A stretch of 64,000 bases of DNA. Origin: Roseisolibacter agri. Lineage in GTDB: Bacteria > Gemmatimonadota > Gemmatimonadetes > Gemmatimonadales > Gemmatimonadaceae. The notes below the pieces were generated by a model. It did no database searches. It was given only the letters and a program-made list of their open reading frames with translations, and was not told where the DNA came from. Shown piece by piece: positions 42,002 to 50,905 of this stretch. The stretch's first letter is position 1; each line of letters starts with the position of its first letter. A program made the translations under genes and the position numbers. Location of the stretch: NCBI RefSeq assembly GCF_030159095.1, contig NZ_BRXS01000006.1:248001-312000 (forward strand). Reading direction: 5' to 3'.

Positions 42002-42523
42002 CTAGACGCCGGCTCGGTAGATCGTGATCGCGGTATCGCCGTACACCCGCGTGTCGCCGCCGGCCGGCAGCGTCACACGCGACGAGTGCTCCACGCCCAG
42101 CACGTGCGCGAACGGCACCGCGAGCCAGCGCTCGGCCACCCGCACGGCGGCGTCGTGCGCGTACGGCGGGTCGGCGAAGGCGAGGTCGTAGGCGCCCGCC
42201 TGCAGCGCCTCGACGAAGCGCAGCGCGTCGCCGCGTCGCACGTGCGCGACGTCCTCGGCGCCCAGCTTCGCGATGTTGGCGCCCAGGGTGCGGAGCGACG
42301 GCGGGTTGAGCTCCACGAAGTCGGCGCTCGCGGCGCCACGCGACAGCGCCTCCAGCCCGAGCGCGCCGGAGCCCGCGAAGAGGTCGAGCACGCGCGCGTC
42401 CGCGACGTCGGCGGAGACGATGCTGAGCCAGGCCTCGCGCACGCGGTCGGCGGTCGGGCGCACGCGCGAGTCCCGGGGCGCGTCGATGGTGCGGCCGCGC
42501 CAGCGGCCGGCGACGATGCGCAC
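42002..42523 (-). CDS. rsmD: 16S rRNA (guanine966-N2)-methyltransferase
   Basis: The 173-residue enzyme starts VRIVAGRWRGRTIDAP, the usual RsmD N-terminus, and has RPTADRVREAWLSIV, the SAM motif VLDLFAGSGALGLEALSRGA and the catalytic FADPPYAHD. The GTG at 42521-42523 fits the family; GTG at 42539-42541, which overlaps the end of recJ, is an alternative that adds six residues. Confidence 0.95.
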   Translation of the reverse strand: MRIVAGRWRGRTIDAPRDSRVRPTADRVREAWLSIVSADVADARVLDLFAGSGALGLEALSRGAASADFVELNPPSLRTLGANIAKLGAEDVAHVRRGDALRFVEALQAGAYDLAFADPPYAHDAAVRVAERWLAVPFAHVLGVEHSSRVTLPAGGDTRVYGDTAITIYRAGV

Positions 42524-42530
42524 GCGCGGC

Positions 42531-44330
42531 TCAGCTACCACGCAGGGCGAGCGGTCCGCCGCGCGACGGCACCACGTCCGCGAGCCGCGCCTGCAGCCGG
42601 CTGACGCCGCGGAACTCGTCGCGCTCCAGGCGGAACGCGGCATCCACGCGCATGCCCGGCAGCAGCCCCTCCGCGCGCGCCGCGAGCCCCCAGCCGATCG
42701 CCTCGAGCTCGCGGCCATCGGTGCAGCGCAGCTTGAGCCGCACGCCGTCCTCGCCGACGCGCTTGGGCGTCGCGCCCAGCTCGACGTCGCGCGTCACGAG
42801 CACCGGCGCGGCGTTCCCCATCCCGTGCGGCTCGAAGTGGCGCAGCATCGCCTCGAGGTCCTCCGTCACCTCCTCGATGGGCAGCTCGAGGTCCACGCGC
42901 AGCTCGGGCACGAGGTCGTCGGGCGTCAGCCGGGCGCGCGCCACCTCGTCGAAGCGCTGCGCGAAGCGCTCGATGCGGTCGGCGGCAATGGTGATGCCGG
43001 CCGCCGCGCGATGGCCGCCGAAGCGCTGGAACAGCCCGTCCGCGTCGCACTCGGTGAGCGCCGCGTGCAGGTCGAAGCGCGCGATCGAGCGGCCGCTCCC
43101 CTTCCCCACGCCGTCCTCCAGCGCCACGAGCACGGCGGGCCGCGCGGTTTCCTCGACGATGCGCGACGCGACGATGCCGATCACGCCGGGATGCCACTTC
43201 TCACCGGCGAGCACGAGCCCGTACGTCGAGTCGAGATCGAGGCGGTCCACCTGCCGGCGCGCCTCGTCGAGCGTCGCGCGGTCGAGGTCCTGCCGCTGGC
43301 GGTTCAGCTCCTCCAGCTCGCGCGCGATCGCGTGCGCCACGTGCTCGTCGTCCGTCGTCAGCAGCTCGACGCCACGCAGCGCGTGCCCCAGGCGGCCGAC
43401 CGCGTTGAGGCGCGGCGCGAGGATGAAGCCGACGCGCCCCGCGGTGAGCGGCTTGCCGTCGAGCCCCGACGCGCGCACGAGCGCGCGCAGCCCCGCGTTC
43501 TGCGACTCGGCCAGCAGCTTGAGGCCGTAGCGCGCGAGCACGCGGTTCTCGCCCTTCAGCGGCGCGATGTCGGCGATGGTCGCCAGCGCGACGAGGTCGA
43601 GCTGCTTCCAGACGATCGCGTCGTTGACGCCGAGCGCCTTCACGAGCGCGAGCGCGAGCTTGAACGCCACGCCGGCGGCGCAGAGGCCGCGGTCCGCCTC
43701 CGGATAGTCGCTCTCCGGCAGGTTGGGGTTCAGCACCGCGAAGCACGCCGGCGCGCCGCGCCCGTGCCCGGGGAGGTGGTGGTCGCTGACGATGACGTCG
43801 ATCCCCGCGGCGCAGAGCGCGCCCACGGGCCCGTGCGCGCTCGTGCCGCAGTCGCACGTCAGCACGACCTGCGCGCCCGCGTCGACCGCGGCGCGGACGC
43901 CGGCATCGGTGAGGTCGTACCCGTCGCGCAGGCGGTGCGGGATGAACGGCACCACCTTCCCACCCACCGCGCGCAACACGCGCGTCATCAGGGCGGTCGA
44001 CGTCATGCCGTCGACGTCGTAGTCGCCGTGCACGAGCACCGTCTCGCCACGCCGCACCGCGTCCGCGAGCCGGTCGGCCGCCGCACGGATGCCGTCGAGG
44101 CGGTCGGGCGCGTGCAACTGGTCGAGCCGCGGGCGCAGGTAGCGCCGCACCGCGTCGCCCGCGCGGTAGCCGCGCGCCGCGAGCAGCCGGCTCACCGCGT
44201 CCGGCAGCCGCAGGTCCTGCACGAGCGCCGCCACGATGGCGGGGTCCGCGGGCGGCGTCAGGACCCAGCGCGCCGCCGGGCGGATGCGTCGGCGGACGGG
44301 AGCGGAGGCGGCTACGGTCGGGGCGGTCAC
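42531..44330 (-). CDS. recJ: Single-stranded-DNA-specific exonuclease RecJ
   Basis: The 599-residue protein has VLVHGDYDVDGMTSTALM, VIVSDHHLPGHG (the DHH motif) and GRVGFILAPRLNAVGRLG, plus the DHHA1 domain RFGGHRAAAGITI and a C-terminal OB fold. RecJ digests 5' ends in RecF-pathway recombination and mismatch repair. A TAGATT hexamer ends 6 nt before the GTG start with no Shine-Dalgarno, again suggesting a leaderless message. Confidence 0.97.
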   Translation of the reverse strand: MTAPTVAASAPVRRRIRPAARWVLTPPADPAIVAALVQDLRLPDAVSRLLAARGYRAGDAVRRYLRPRLDQLHAPDRLDGIRAAADRLADAVRRGETVLVHGDYDVDGMTSTALMTRVLRAVGGKVVPFIPHRLRDGYDLTDAGVRAAVDAGAQVVLTCDCGTSAHGPVGALCAAGIDVIVSDHHLPGHGRGAPACFAVLNPNLPESDYPEADRGLCAAGVAFKLALALVKALGVNDAIVWKQLDLVALATIADIAPLKGENRVLARYGLKLLAESQNAGLRALVRASGLDGKPLTAGRVGFILAPRLNAVGRLGHALRGVELLTTDDEHVAHAIARELEELNRQRQDLDRATLDEARRQVDRLDLDSTYGLVLAGEKWHPGVIGIVASRIVEETARPAVLVALEDGVGKGSGRSIARFDLHAALTECDADGLFQRFGGHRAAAGITIAADRIERFAQRFDEVARARLTPDDLVPELRVDLELPIEEVTEDLEAMLRHFEPHGMGNAAPVLVTRDVELGATPKRVGEDGVRLKLRCTDGRELEAIGWGLAARAEGLLPGMRVDAAFRLERDEFRGVSRLQARLADVVPSRGGPLALRGS

Positions 44331-44336
44331 GCGAGC

Positions 44337-44342
44337 AATCTA
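44337..44342 (-). promoter_or_regulatory. Possible -10 element of recJ
   Basis: TAGATT lies 6 nt before the GTG start; TGTTCG occurs 17 bp upstream as a poor -35. Confidence 0.35.
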
Positions 44343-44404
44343 GGCCGCGCGGTGTGGGGCGAACAGTCGCGCGCGCCGCACCGCGGGTCCGCAGAGCGCG
44401 TGCG

Positions 44405-45133
44405 TCAGTGCGCGCCGCTCGCGTTGGCCGTCGCGGGGGCCGCGTAGAGCAGCACGCCGCACGACTCGCACACCTCGATGTTGCCGGCCGCCATCCCCGC
44501 GCGGCGCTGCGTCGGGATCGCCGTGTCGCAGTTCCCGCAGGTGAAGTGGTGCAGCGGGAAGACCGCCGGCCCGTGGCGACGGCCGCGCACGCGCTCGTAC
44601 TTCATCAGCAGCCGCGGCTCGACCGCACGGGCGAGCGAGGCCCGTGCGGCGCGCGCGTCGGCCAGCTCACGGTCGATCCCCTCGCGCTCCACGCGCAGCT
44701 CGTCGCGCGCCGGCGCCTGCTCGGCGTCGATGGACCCGGTGCGCTGCTGCGCGGAGTCCAGCGTGGACTGGAGCGTCGCGAGCCGCTGACCGGCGGCGTG
44801 CAGCTCGGACTCCGCGTCGGCGAGCGCGCGGCGCGTGACGTCCACCTGCGCACCGGCCGCCGAGGCGTCGCGCGCCTTGCGGACCATGTCGAGCTGGCCC
44901 ACCGCGCGCTCGTTCATGCGCCGGAACTCGCCGGCGCGCTCGCTGAGGTGCGCATGCCGCTCGCTCTCGCGCTCGAGGGCGGCCTGGGCGCTGGCGACCG
45001 CCTTGTCGGCCGCCTGGCGCTCGGCGTCGAGGCGGCCGAGTCGCGGCGCGAGTGCTGCCAGGCGCCCCTCCAGCGCCTGAATGCCGTCGTCGGCGGTCTG
45101 CAGGGCGAGGAGCGCGTCGAGCTGGTCGTTCAC
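44405..45133 (-). CDS. Coiled-coil protein with C-terminal C4 zinc ribbon (DUF164/CT398-like)
   Basis: The 242-residue protein has a long antiparallel coiled coil (about 10-175) and a C-terminal ribbon with CGNCDTAIP and CESCGVLL. This is the zf-RING_7 family, found next to dnaG or RNA-metabolism genes in many bacteria; the role is not settled, though nucleic-acid binding is proposed. Between them lies the typical EPRLLMKYERVRGRRHGPAV. The GTG start has GGAGG 7 nt upstream, the best Shine-Dalgarno on this side of the window. Confidence 0.88.
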   Translation of the reverse strand: MNDQLDALLALQTADDGIQALEGRLAALAPRLGRLDAERQAADKAVASAQAALERESERHAHLSERAGEFRRMNERAVGQLDMVRKARDASAAGAQVDVTRRALADAESELHAAGQRLATLQSTLDSAQQRTGSIDAEQAPARDELRVEREGIDRELADARAARASLARAVEPRLLMKYERVRGRRHGPAVFPLHHFTCGNCDTAIPTQRRAGMAAGNIEVCESCGVLLYAAPATANASGAH

Positions 45134-45174
45134 GGCTGGTCCTCCGTCAGGGTCGTCGGCCTTCCCGCCACGGG

Positions 45175-45204
45175 AAGATGCATACCGGCGCGGAAGCGTG
45201 ACAA
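45175..45204 (-). promoter_or_regulatory. Possible promoter of the zinc-ribbon gene
   Basis: On the minus strand TTGTCA (45199-45204) and CATCTT (45175-45180) are 18 bp apart, in the gap after dnaG. Confidence 0.4.
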
Positions 45205-45226
45205 CCGGCCGGGGCCAGACGGCGCC

Positions 45227-47221
45227 TCAAGGGTTGAGCCGTGGCCCCACGCGCGAGAAGTGCTTGGAGAGGGCCGCCCGCTCCTCCTGCAGCTCGCGGA
45301 TCCGCACCGTCACGCCGTCCTTCGCGGCCTCGTCGAGCGTGGGGAGCTGCGCGATGAGCCGCTCCTTCTCCTGGTCGAGCGCCATCGCCTGCAGGCGGCT
45401 CACCCATCCCTGCACCGTGTGGAACGGATCGGGGTCGGGCAGGTCCAGCAGGCGGTCGAGCTGGGCGACGACGTCGGCGGGCAGCGTCTGCGCGAGCGCG
45501 TCGAGCGGCTGGTCCGGGTCGAGCAGCAGCCGCTCGAACACCAAACGCCACTCGGTCCGGTTGAAGCTCTCGGGCGGCCACTTCTCCGCGACGGCCTCGA
45601 CCAGGTCGCGCTCCTGCACCATCGCGCGGATGAGCTGTCCCTCCGCGCGCAGCACGGCGCCCGTGGGCGCGACGCGCGGCACGGCGAGTGAGCTCTTCCA
45701 GTCCTCCTCGCGGCGGTACTTTCCCTTGCGGCGGTCGTTCTCCCAGCGGCGCTTGAAGTCGCGCTGCGGCGGCGGCTCCACGAACGTGACCTCGGGCGTC
45801 GTGTCCTCGGGGTGCGGCGCGGGCGCCTCGGGCTCGCGCCACCGGTCGCGCCCCCATCCGCCGCGCCCGCGCTCGGCCACGTGCTGCTGCGGCGGCGCCT
45901 CGGGCGACGACGCGACCGCGCTCGGGCCGGGACGCCGCTCCTCGTGCTCCACCTCGCGCTGCAGCACCTCGCGGTCCATCCCCGCGACCTCCGCGACACG
46001 CGACAGATAGAGCTCGCGCGTGACGGGATCGGCCGCCGCGCGCAGCGTCGGCAGCAGCTTGTCGATCGCGCGCCGCTTGCGGTGCAGCTCCGCGAACCAG
46101 CCGCGCCGCTCGAGCAGCTGGATCTGCCGCTCCAGGATGTCGACGCCCTGCGCCAGCGCGTGCTCCAGGCGATCGGGCCCGTGCGCGCGCACGTAGGTGT
46201 CGGGATCCTCGCCGTCGGGGAGCGTGACGACGCGCGCCGAGATGCCGAGGCGCAGCAGCTCCAGCCCCGCGCGGAAGGTCGCCTTGAGCCCCGCCTCGTC
46301 GCTGTCGTAGAGCAGGAAGACGTTCTTCGTCAGCTTGCCCAGCAGCGCGGCCTGCGACTCGGTGAGCGCGGTGCCGAGCGGCGCGACCGTCTCGTCGATG
46401 TCCGCGAGCGACAGGCGGATCGCGTCGAAGTAGCCCTCGACGACGAGCACGCGGTCCGCCTTGCGGATGGGATGCTTCGCCCACGACAGCCCGTAGAGCT
46501 GCCGGCCCTTGTCGAACAGCGTGCCCTGCGGGCTGTTGAGGTACTTCGGCTCGCCCTCGCCGAGCACGCGGCCGCCGAACGCGATCACGCGGTTGCTCCC
46601 GTCGTGGATCGGGAACATGAGGCGGCCGCGGAAGCGCGGGCGCGGCGGGCTGCCGTCCTCGCGCGCGACGAGCAGCCCGACCTCCAGCAGCCGCGCGTCG
46701 TCGTGACCCAGCGCGCGCAGGCGCTCGATCCACTTCCCCTCGCGCGGCGCGTAGCCGAGCGTGAAGCGGTCCGCCTGCTCGCGCTCGATGCCGCGCGAGG
46801 CGAGGTATGCGCGCGCGACCTGCGCCTCCGGGTCGTCCCAGAGCGCCTCGCGGAAGATGTCCGCGGCGGCGTTCATCGCCTCCCACAGCGGCTCGCGCGG
46901 ATCCTTCTCCTCGGGCCCGCGCGCGGCGCGCGTCTCCTGCACCTCCACGCCCGCGCGCGCGGCGACGTAGCGCACCGCCTCGACGAAGTCCATGCCGAGG
47001 TGCTCGCGCACGAAGCCGATCGCGTCGCCGCTCGCGTGGCACTTGAAGCAGTAGTACGCGTTGCGCTTGGGCGAGACCGAGAAGTTCGGGTTCTTCCCGC
47101 CGTGGAACGGGCACGGCCCGCGGAAGTCGCTGCCCGAGCGCTTGAGCTTCACGTGCTCGCCGACGATCTCGAGGATGTCGGCGGCCTCGCGCACGCGGTC
47201 GATGCTCTCGGGCGTGATCAC
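45227..47221 (-). CDS. dnaG: DNA primase
   Basis: The 664-residue primase has the N-terminal CHC2 zinc ribbon (CPFHGGKNPNFSVSPKRNAY, then YCFKCHASGD), the TOPRIM domain with LVVEGYFDAIRL and FLLYDSDEAGLKA, and RGRLMFPIHDGSNRVIAFGG. Residues about 410-490 are a Pro/Arg-rich insertion. The C-terminal helicase-interaction part is helical. The start is GTG at 47219-47221, 4 bp after mutS2. rpoD, the usual partner of dnaG, is not next to it. Confidence 0.97.
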   Translation of the reverse strand: MITPESIDRVREAADILEIVGEHVKLKRSGSDFRGPCPFHGGKNPNFSVSPKRNAYYCFKCHASGDAIGFVREHLGMDFVEAVRYVAARAGVEVQETRAARGPEEKDPREPLWEAMNAAADIFREALWDDPEAQVARAYLASRGIEREQADRFTLGYAPREGKWIERLRALGHDDARLLEVGLLVAREDGSPPRPRFRGRLMFPIHDGSNRVIAFGGRVLGEGEPKYLNSPQGTLFDKGRQLYGLSWAKHPIRKADRVLVVEGYFDAIRLSLADIDETVAPLGTALTESQAALLGKLTKNVFLLYDSDEAGLKATFRAGLELLRLGISARVVTLPDGEDPDTYVRAHGPDRLEHALAQGVDILERQIQLLERRGWFAELHRKRRAIDKLLPTLRAAADPVTRELYLSRVAEVAGMDREVLQREVEHEERRPGPSAVASSPEAPPQQHVAERGRGGWGRDRWREPEAPAPHPEDTTPEVTFVEPPPQRDFKRRWENDRRKGKYRREEDWKSSLAVPRVAPTGAVLRAEGQLIRAMVQERDLVEAVAEKWPPESFNRTEWRLVFERLLLDPDQPLDALAQTLPADVVAQLDRLLDLPDPDPFHTVQGWVSRLQAMALDQEKERLIAQLPTLDEAAKDGVTVRIRELQEERAALSKHFSRVGPRLNP

Positions 47222-47225
47222 GCGA

Positions 47226-49640
47226 TCATTCCAGCTCGACCACCGTGACGCCCGCGCCGCCCTCGTTCCACAGCCCCATGCGGAACGACTTGGCGCGCGT
47301 CTCCTTGCGCAGCAGCTCGACGACGCGCTCGCGCACGGCGCCCGTGCCCTTGCCGTGGATGATACGGATCTCGCGACGGTCCGCGCGCACGGCCTGGTCG
47401 ATCGACGAGAGGAGGAAGCCGTCCACCTCGTCGACGCGCAGCCCGCGCAGGTCCACCTCGCCGGAGTGGTACACGTCCGCGGCGTCGAGCATCGCGGGCA
47501 CGAACACCTCGGCCTTCGGCATCTGCTGCTTGCTGCGCACGAGCGTCTTCACCGGCACGGTGAGCTTCATGACGCCGACCGTGACGACCGCGTCGCGGCC
47601 GCGCCGCTCGACGACCTTCCCGAGCTTCCCGCCGAGCGTCCCCACCTCGACCGTGTCGCCGGCGGCGATCTCCTCGCGCGGCGCGCCCGGACCGCCCGGC
47701 TTCGACTGGTGCGCCTGACGGACCGCGACGTTCCGCTCCTCGCGCTGCAGGCGATCGAGATGCTCGCCCTGGCGCGCGGCCAGCTCCTCGACCTTGCGGC
47801 GCGCGTCCTTCGCCTGCTCCTCGACCGCGTCGGCCGCGCCCTGCTTCAGCTCCCTGAGCGTGCGGTCGATCTCCTTGCGCGCGTCGAGCAGGTACTTGCG
47901 CGCCTCCTGGCGCGCCTGCTTCTCGGCCGTGCGCTCGCGCTCGCGCACCGCCTTCTCGCGATCGGCCAGCCGCTGCGCGCGCGCCTTGCCGCTCTCGATC
48001 AGCTCATCGGCGAGCTTCTCGCGATCGGCGAGCTCGGTCTCCCGCTTCTCCAGCTCCGCGAGCAGCGCGTCGACGTCGCGCTCGCCCTTGGGGATGCGCT
48101 CGACCGCGCGCTCCACGATGTGCACCGGCATGTTGAGCCGCTGCGCGATCGAGAGGCCGTACGAGCGCCCGGGCACGCCCTTGATGAGGCGATAGGTCGG
48201 CGCGAGCGCGACCGCGTCGAACTGCAGCGACGCGTTCACGACGCCGCGCACCTCGGTCGCCAGCTCCTTGAGCGCACCCAGGTGCGTCGTCGCCACCGTC
48301 GTCGTGCCGCGCGACGTCAGCTCCTCGAGGATCGCGCCGCCGAGCGCCGCGCCCTCGACCGGGTCGGTGCCGGAGCCCAGCTCGTCGATGAGCACGAGCG
48401 AGGCGTGCGTTGCCAGCCCGACGATCTCGGTGAGGTTCTTCAGGTGCGCCGAGAACGTCGAGAGCGACGCCTGGATGGACTGCTCGTCGCCGACGTCCGC
48501 GAAGACGTCGTCGTACACGGGCACGCGGCTCTCCTCGCCCACCGGCGCGGGGATCCCGCTCTGCACGAGCAGCGAGAGCAGCGCGACCGCCTTCAGCAGC
48601 ACGGTCTTGCCGCCCGTGTTGGGACCGGAGACGAGCAGCGTGTGCTCGTTCGTGTCCATCGCGAGATCGAACGGCACCACGGGCACCCCCTGCGCGAGCA
48701 GCAGCGGATGGCGGCCGTCGCGGATGGCGAAGCCCTCGCCCGCGGGCACCATGTCGCACGGGCTGCACCCGAACTCCGCGGCCCAGCGCGCGCGCGCGTA
48801 CAGCGTGTCGAGCGCCACCAGCGCGTCGGTGCTGTCGATCATCGGCTCGCGCAGCGGGCGCAGCTCGTCGGTCAGCTCGGTCAGGATGCGCTGCACCTCC
48901 TCGTGCTCCGCCGCCTCCAGCTCGCGGATGCGGTTCCCGAACTCGATGGCCGCCGGCGGCTCGACGAAGACGGTGGCGCCGGTGCTGGACGCGTCGTGCA
49001 CGATGCCGCCCACGACCGCGCGGCCGCCCGCGCGCACGGGGATCACGTAGCGGCCGTTGCGCACCGTGACCGAGGCATCGGCCACCTGATGGTGCGGCTC
49101 CAGCTTCCCCATGATCCGCTCGAGGAGCGCGACGAGCTGCCCCTGCGCGCCGCGCAGGTCGCGGCGGATGGAGCGCAGCTTCGGGCTCGCGTCGTCCCGG
49201 ACGGTCCCGTCCTCGGCGATCGTGCGCTCGACCTGCTGCTCCAGCTTCGAGTGGCTGATCAGCCGGTCGGTGAGCACGGCCAGCACCGCGCTCACGACGG
49301 GCGGGCGCTTGGGGTCCGAGAGCGCCTCGCGCGTGCGGCGCGACGAGCGCAGGAGCGTCCCGCCCGCAAGCAGCTCGGGCGCGCTCCAGACCGTGCCGAA
49401 GACGCGCAGGCGCGCCAGCGGCTCGGTGAGGTCGGGGACCGGCTCGGGCGACCAGCCGCCCTCGCTGGCGACGAGCGCGCGCATGGCGGCGACGCGGCGG
49501 TGCTCGGACGCCAGCCAGGCGAGATCGGTGGTGGGGAGCGTCGCGCGCAGGCGCCGCGCGCCCAGCATCGAGGTGGCGCGGTCGGCGACGACGGCGAGGA
49601 CGCGGGGGAACTCCAGGACGTTGAGCGCGTGCTGATTCAT
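47226..49640 (-). CDS. mutS2: MutS2-type ATPase/endonuclease with Smr domain
   Basis: The 804-residue protein has the MutS core ATPase (LLVSGPNTGGKTVLLKAV, SLSTFSAHLKNLTEIV, LVLIDELGSGTDPVEGAAL) and a coiled-coil region (about 520-640). It ends in an Smr nuclease domain (VDLRGLRVDEVDGFLLSSI, IRIIHGKGTGAVR). MutS2 suppresses recombination or acts in ribosome rescue in different bacteria. The ATG at 49638-49640 is preferred to a TTG 9 bp upstream. TATCTT lies 7 nt before the ATG. Confidence 0.96.
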   Translation of the reverse strand: MNQHALNVLEFPRVLAVVADRATSMLGARRLRATLPTTDLAWLASEHRRVAAMRALVASEGGWSPEPVPDLTEPLARLRVFGTVWSAPELLAGGTLLRSSRRTREALSDPKRPPVVSAVLAVLTDRLISHSKLEQQVERTIAEDGTVRDDASPKLRSIRRDLRGAQGQLVALLERIMGKLEPHHQVADASVTVRNGRYVIPVRAGGRAVVGGIVHDASSTGATVFVEPPAAIEFGNRIRELEAAEHEEVQRILTELTDELRPLREPMIDSTDALVALDTLYARARWAAEFGCSPCDMVPAGEGFAIRDGRHPLLLAQGVPVVPFDLAMDTNEHTLLVSGPNTGGKTVLLKAVALLSLLVQSGIPAPVGEESRVPVYDDVFADVGDEQSIQASLSTFSAHLKNLTEIVGLATHASLVLIDELGSGTDPVEGAALGGAILEELTSRGTTTVATTHLGALKELATEVRGVVNASLQFDAVALAPTYRLIKGVPGRSYGLSIAQRLNMPVHIVERAVERIPKGERDVDALLAELEKRETELADREKLADELIESGKARAQRLADREKAVRERERTAEKQARQEARKYLLDARKEIDRTLRELKQGAADAVEEQAKDARRKVEELAARQGEHLDRLQREERNVAVRQAHQSKPGGPGAPREEIAAGDTVEVGTLGGKLGKVVERRGRDAVVTVGVMKLTVPVKTLVRSKQQMPKAEVFVPAMLDAADVYHSGEVDLRGLRVDEVDGFLLSSIDQAVRADRREIRIIHGKGTGAVRERVVELLRKETRAKSFRMGLWNEGGAGVTVVELE

Positions 49641-49647
49641 CACTCGC

Positions 49648-49653
49648 AAGATA
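49648..49653 (-). promoter_or_regulatory. Possible -10 element of mutS2
   Basis: TATCTT lies 7 nt before the ATG. No clear -35 is visible. Confidence 0.35.
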
Positions 49654-49685
49654 CCCCGAACGCCAGCCGAGCGTTTCCCGAAAGC

Positions 49686-49758
49686 GCTGCGGGCTGCGGA
49701 CTGCGGGTCGGACCCCGGGATGCCCCGTCGTCCAGACCCGCAGTCCGCAGCCCGCAGC
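49686..49758. repeat. Perfect 24-bp inverted repeat between yqeY and mutS2
   Basis: The arms 49686-49709 and 49735-49758 are exactly complementary, with a 25-nt loop. Each arm is itself built from near-repeats of GCTGCGGGCTGCGGACTGCGG. There is no T-run in either direction. Confidence 0.95.
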
Positions 49759-49775
49759 CGTACTGGTCGGGGGCC

Positions 49776-50213
49776 CTACTTCGCCAGCTCGGCCTTCGCC
49801 ATGGCGTTGATCGCGCTCCCGTCCACGCGCCCCTTGAAGAGCGGCATCACCCTGCCCATCACGGCGCCGATGTTGGCGGCGCCGCCGGCGATGGCCGCGC
49901 GCACGGCGGCGCGCAGCTCGTCGTCGCTCACGGCCGGGGGGAGGTAGCGCTCCAGCACTTCCAGCTCCGTGCGCTCCTTGGCCGCGAGCTCCGGCCGGTT
50001 CCCCTTGTCGTACATGTCGATCGACTCGCGCCGCCGCTTGATGCCCTTGCGGAGCACGTCCACGACGTCCTCGTCGGCCGGATCGCGCCGGAGCTCGATC
50101 CGCTTGTTCTTGACGTCCGAGAGAACGGTGCCCAGGACCAGCACGAGCGCCTTGTCCTGCGCCTTGCGGGCGTCGTTCAGGTCCTGCTGCAGCCGATCGG
50201 CCAGGTCCGACAT
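49776..50213 (-). CDS. GatB/YqeY domain protein
   Basis: The 145-residue protein matches YqeY: LQQDLNDARKAQDKALVLVL, RRRESIDMYDKGNRPELAAKE, ERYLPPAVSDDEL and GAVMGRVMPLFKGRVDGSAI. The domain is shared with the tail of GatB amidotransferase and may bind tRNA; the function of the stand-alone form is unclear. It follows rpsU (25-bp gap) in the common rpsU-yqeY order. GGAGA precedes the ATG by 4 nt. Confidence 0.93.
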   Translation of the reverse strand: MSDLADRLQQDLNDARKAQDKALVLVLGTVLSDVKNKRIELRRDPADEDVVDVLRKGIKRRRESIDMYDKGNRPELAAKERTELEVLERYLPPAVSDDELRAAVRAAIAGGAANIGAVMGRVMPLFKGRVDGSAINAMAKAELAK

Positions 50214-50238
50214 GGGGTCTCCGGTCAGGTGGCCGCGA

Positions 50239-50430
50239 TCAGGCGCGCGTGCCGCTGCGGCGGCGCGAGTTGCGCGCGGCCTGCTCGCGCTCGCGCTTGC
50301 GGCGCTCGCTGGGCTTCTCGTAGCGCTGGTGCTTGCGGACGTCCGCGAGGATGCCCGCCTTCAGGACCATGCGCTTGAAGCGACGCAGCGCCCGCTCGAC
50401 GTTCTCGTCGTCGTTGATGACGATTTCCAA
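50239..50430 (-). CDS. rpsU: 30S ribosomal protein S21 (TTG start)
   Basis: The 63-residue basic protein EIVINDDENVERALRRFKRM with HQRYEKPSERRKRERE is bS21. The start codon is TTG at 50428-50430, supported by GGAG 7 nt upstream and by the family N-terminus. A promoter at 50488-50516 gives a leader of about 50 nt. Confidence 0.96.
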   Translation of the reverse strand: MEIVINDDENVERALRRFKRMVLKAGILADVRKHQRYEKPSERRKREREQAARNSRRRSGTRA

Positions 50431-50487
50431 AACCGATCTCCCCCCTTCGTGGCGTTGGCGCGCCGGCTGGTGGTGAAGCGGCCGGGG

Positions 50488-50516
50488 AAGCTAGGGGGGC
50501 CCGGGAGCCCGAGCAA
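50488..50516 (-). promoter_or_regulatory. Promoter of rpsU-yqeY
   Basis: On the minus strand TTGCTC (50511-50516) and TAGCTT (50488-50493) are 17 bp apart, in the gap between the HIT gene and rpsU. Confidence 0.65.
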
Positions 50517-50534
50517 CCCGGCGGGCCGGGGCGG

Positions 50535-50876
50535 TCAGCCCGGTGGCCAGCGCAGGTCGCGCCCCGCCAGGAGGTGCAGGTGGACGTGGTGCACGGTCTG
50601 CCCCGCCTGCGGCCCCGTGTTCACGACCGTCCGGTACCCGGTCTCGGCGTAGCCCTCGCGGCGCGCGATCTCGGCCGCCAGGAGCGACAGCCGCCCGAGC
50701 TGCGCGGCGTCGGTGGCCTCGTTCAGCGACGCGACGTGCTCGCGCGGGATCACCAGCACGTGCAGCGGCGCCTGCGGGTTGATGTCCCGGAACGCGACGC
50801 ACTCCGCCGTCTCGGCCACCAGCGTCGCGGGGATCTCGCCGCGGACCACGCGGCAGAAGAGGCAGCTATCGGACAT
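50535..50876 (-). CDS. HIT family hydrolase
   Basis: The 113-residue protein has CLFCRVVRGEIPATLV at the N-terminus and the histidine triad TVHHVHLHLLAGR. Such proteins hydrolyse purine nucleoside phosphoramidates (HinT type). The ATG is at 50874-50876. Upstream on the same strand is rsmE, 29 bp away. Confidence 0.94.
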   Translation of the reverse strand: MSDSCLFCRVVRGEIPATLVAETAECVAFRDINPQAPLHVLVIPREHVASLNEATDAAQLGRLSLLAAEIARREGYAETGYRTVVNTGPQAGQTVHHVHLHLLAGRDLRWPPG

Positions 50877-50905
50877 GGAACGGGCTCTCGCGGCGGAGGC
50901 CGTGG

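Noticed and set aside
47061-50378. Plus-strand open frame of 1105 codons opposite mutS2, yqeY and rpsU
   Set aside because: It has the low-complexity Arg/His/Leu composition of a shadow frame and crosses several real genes.
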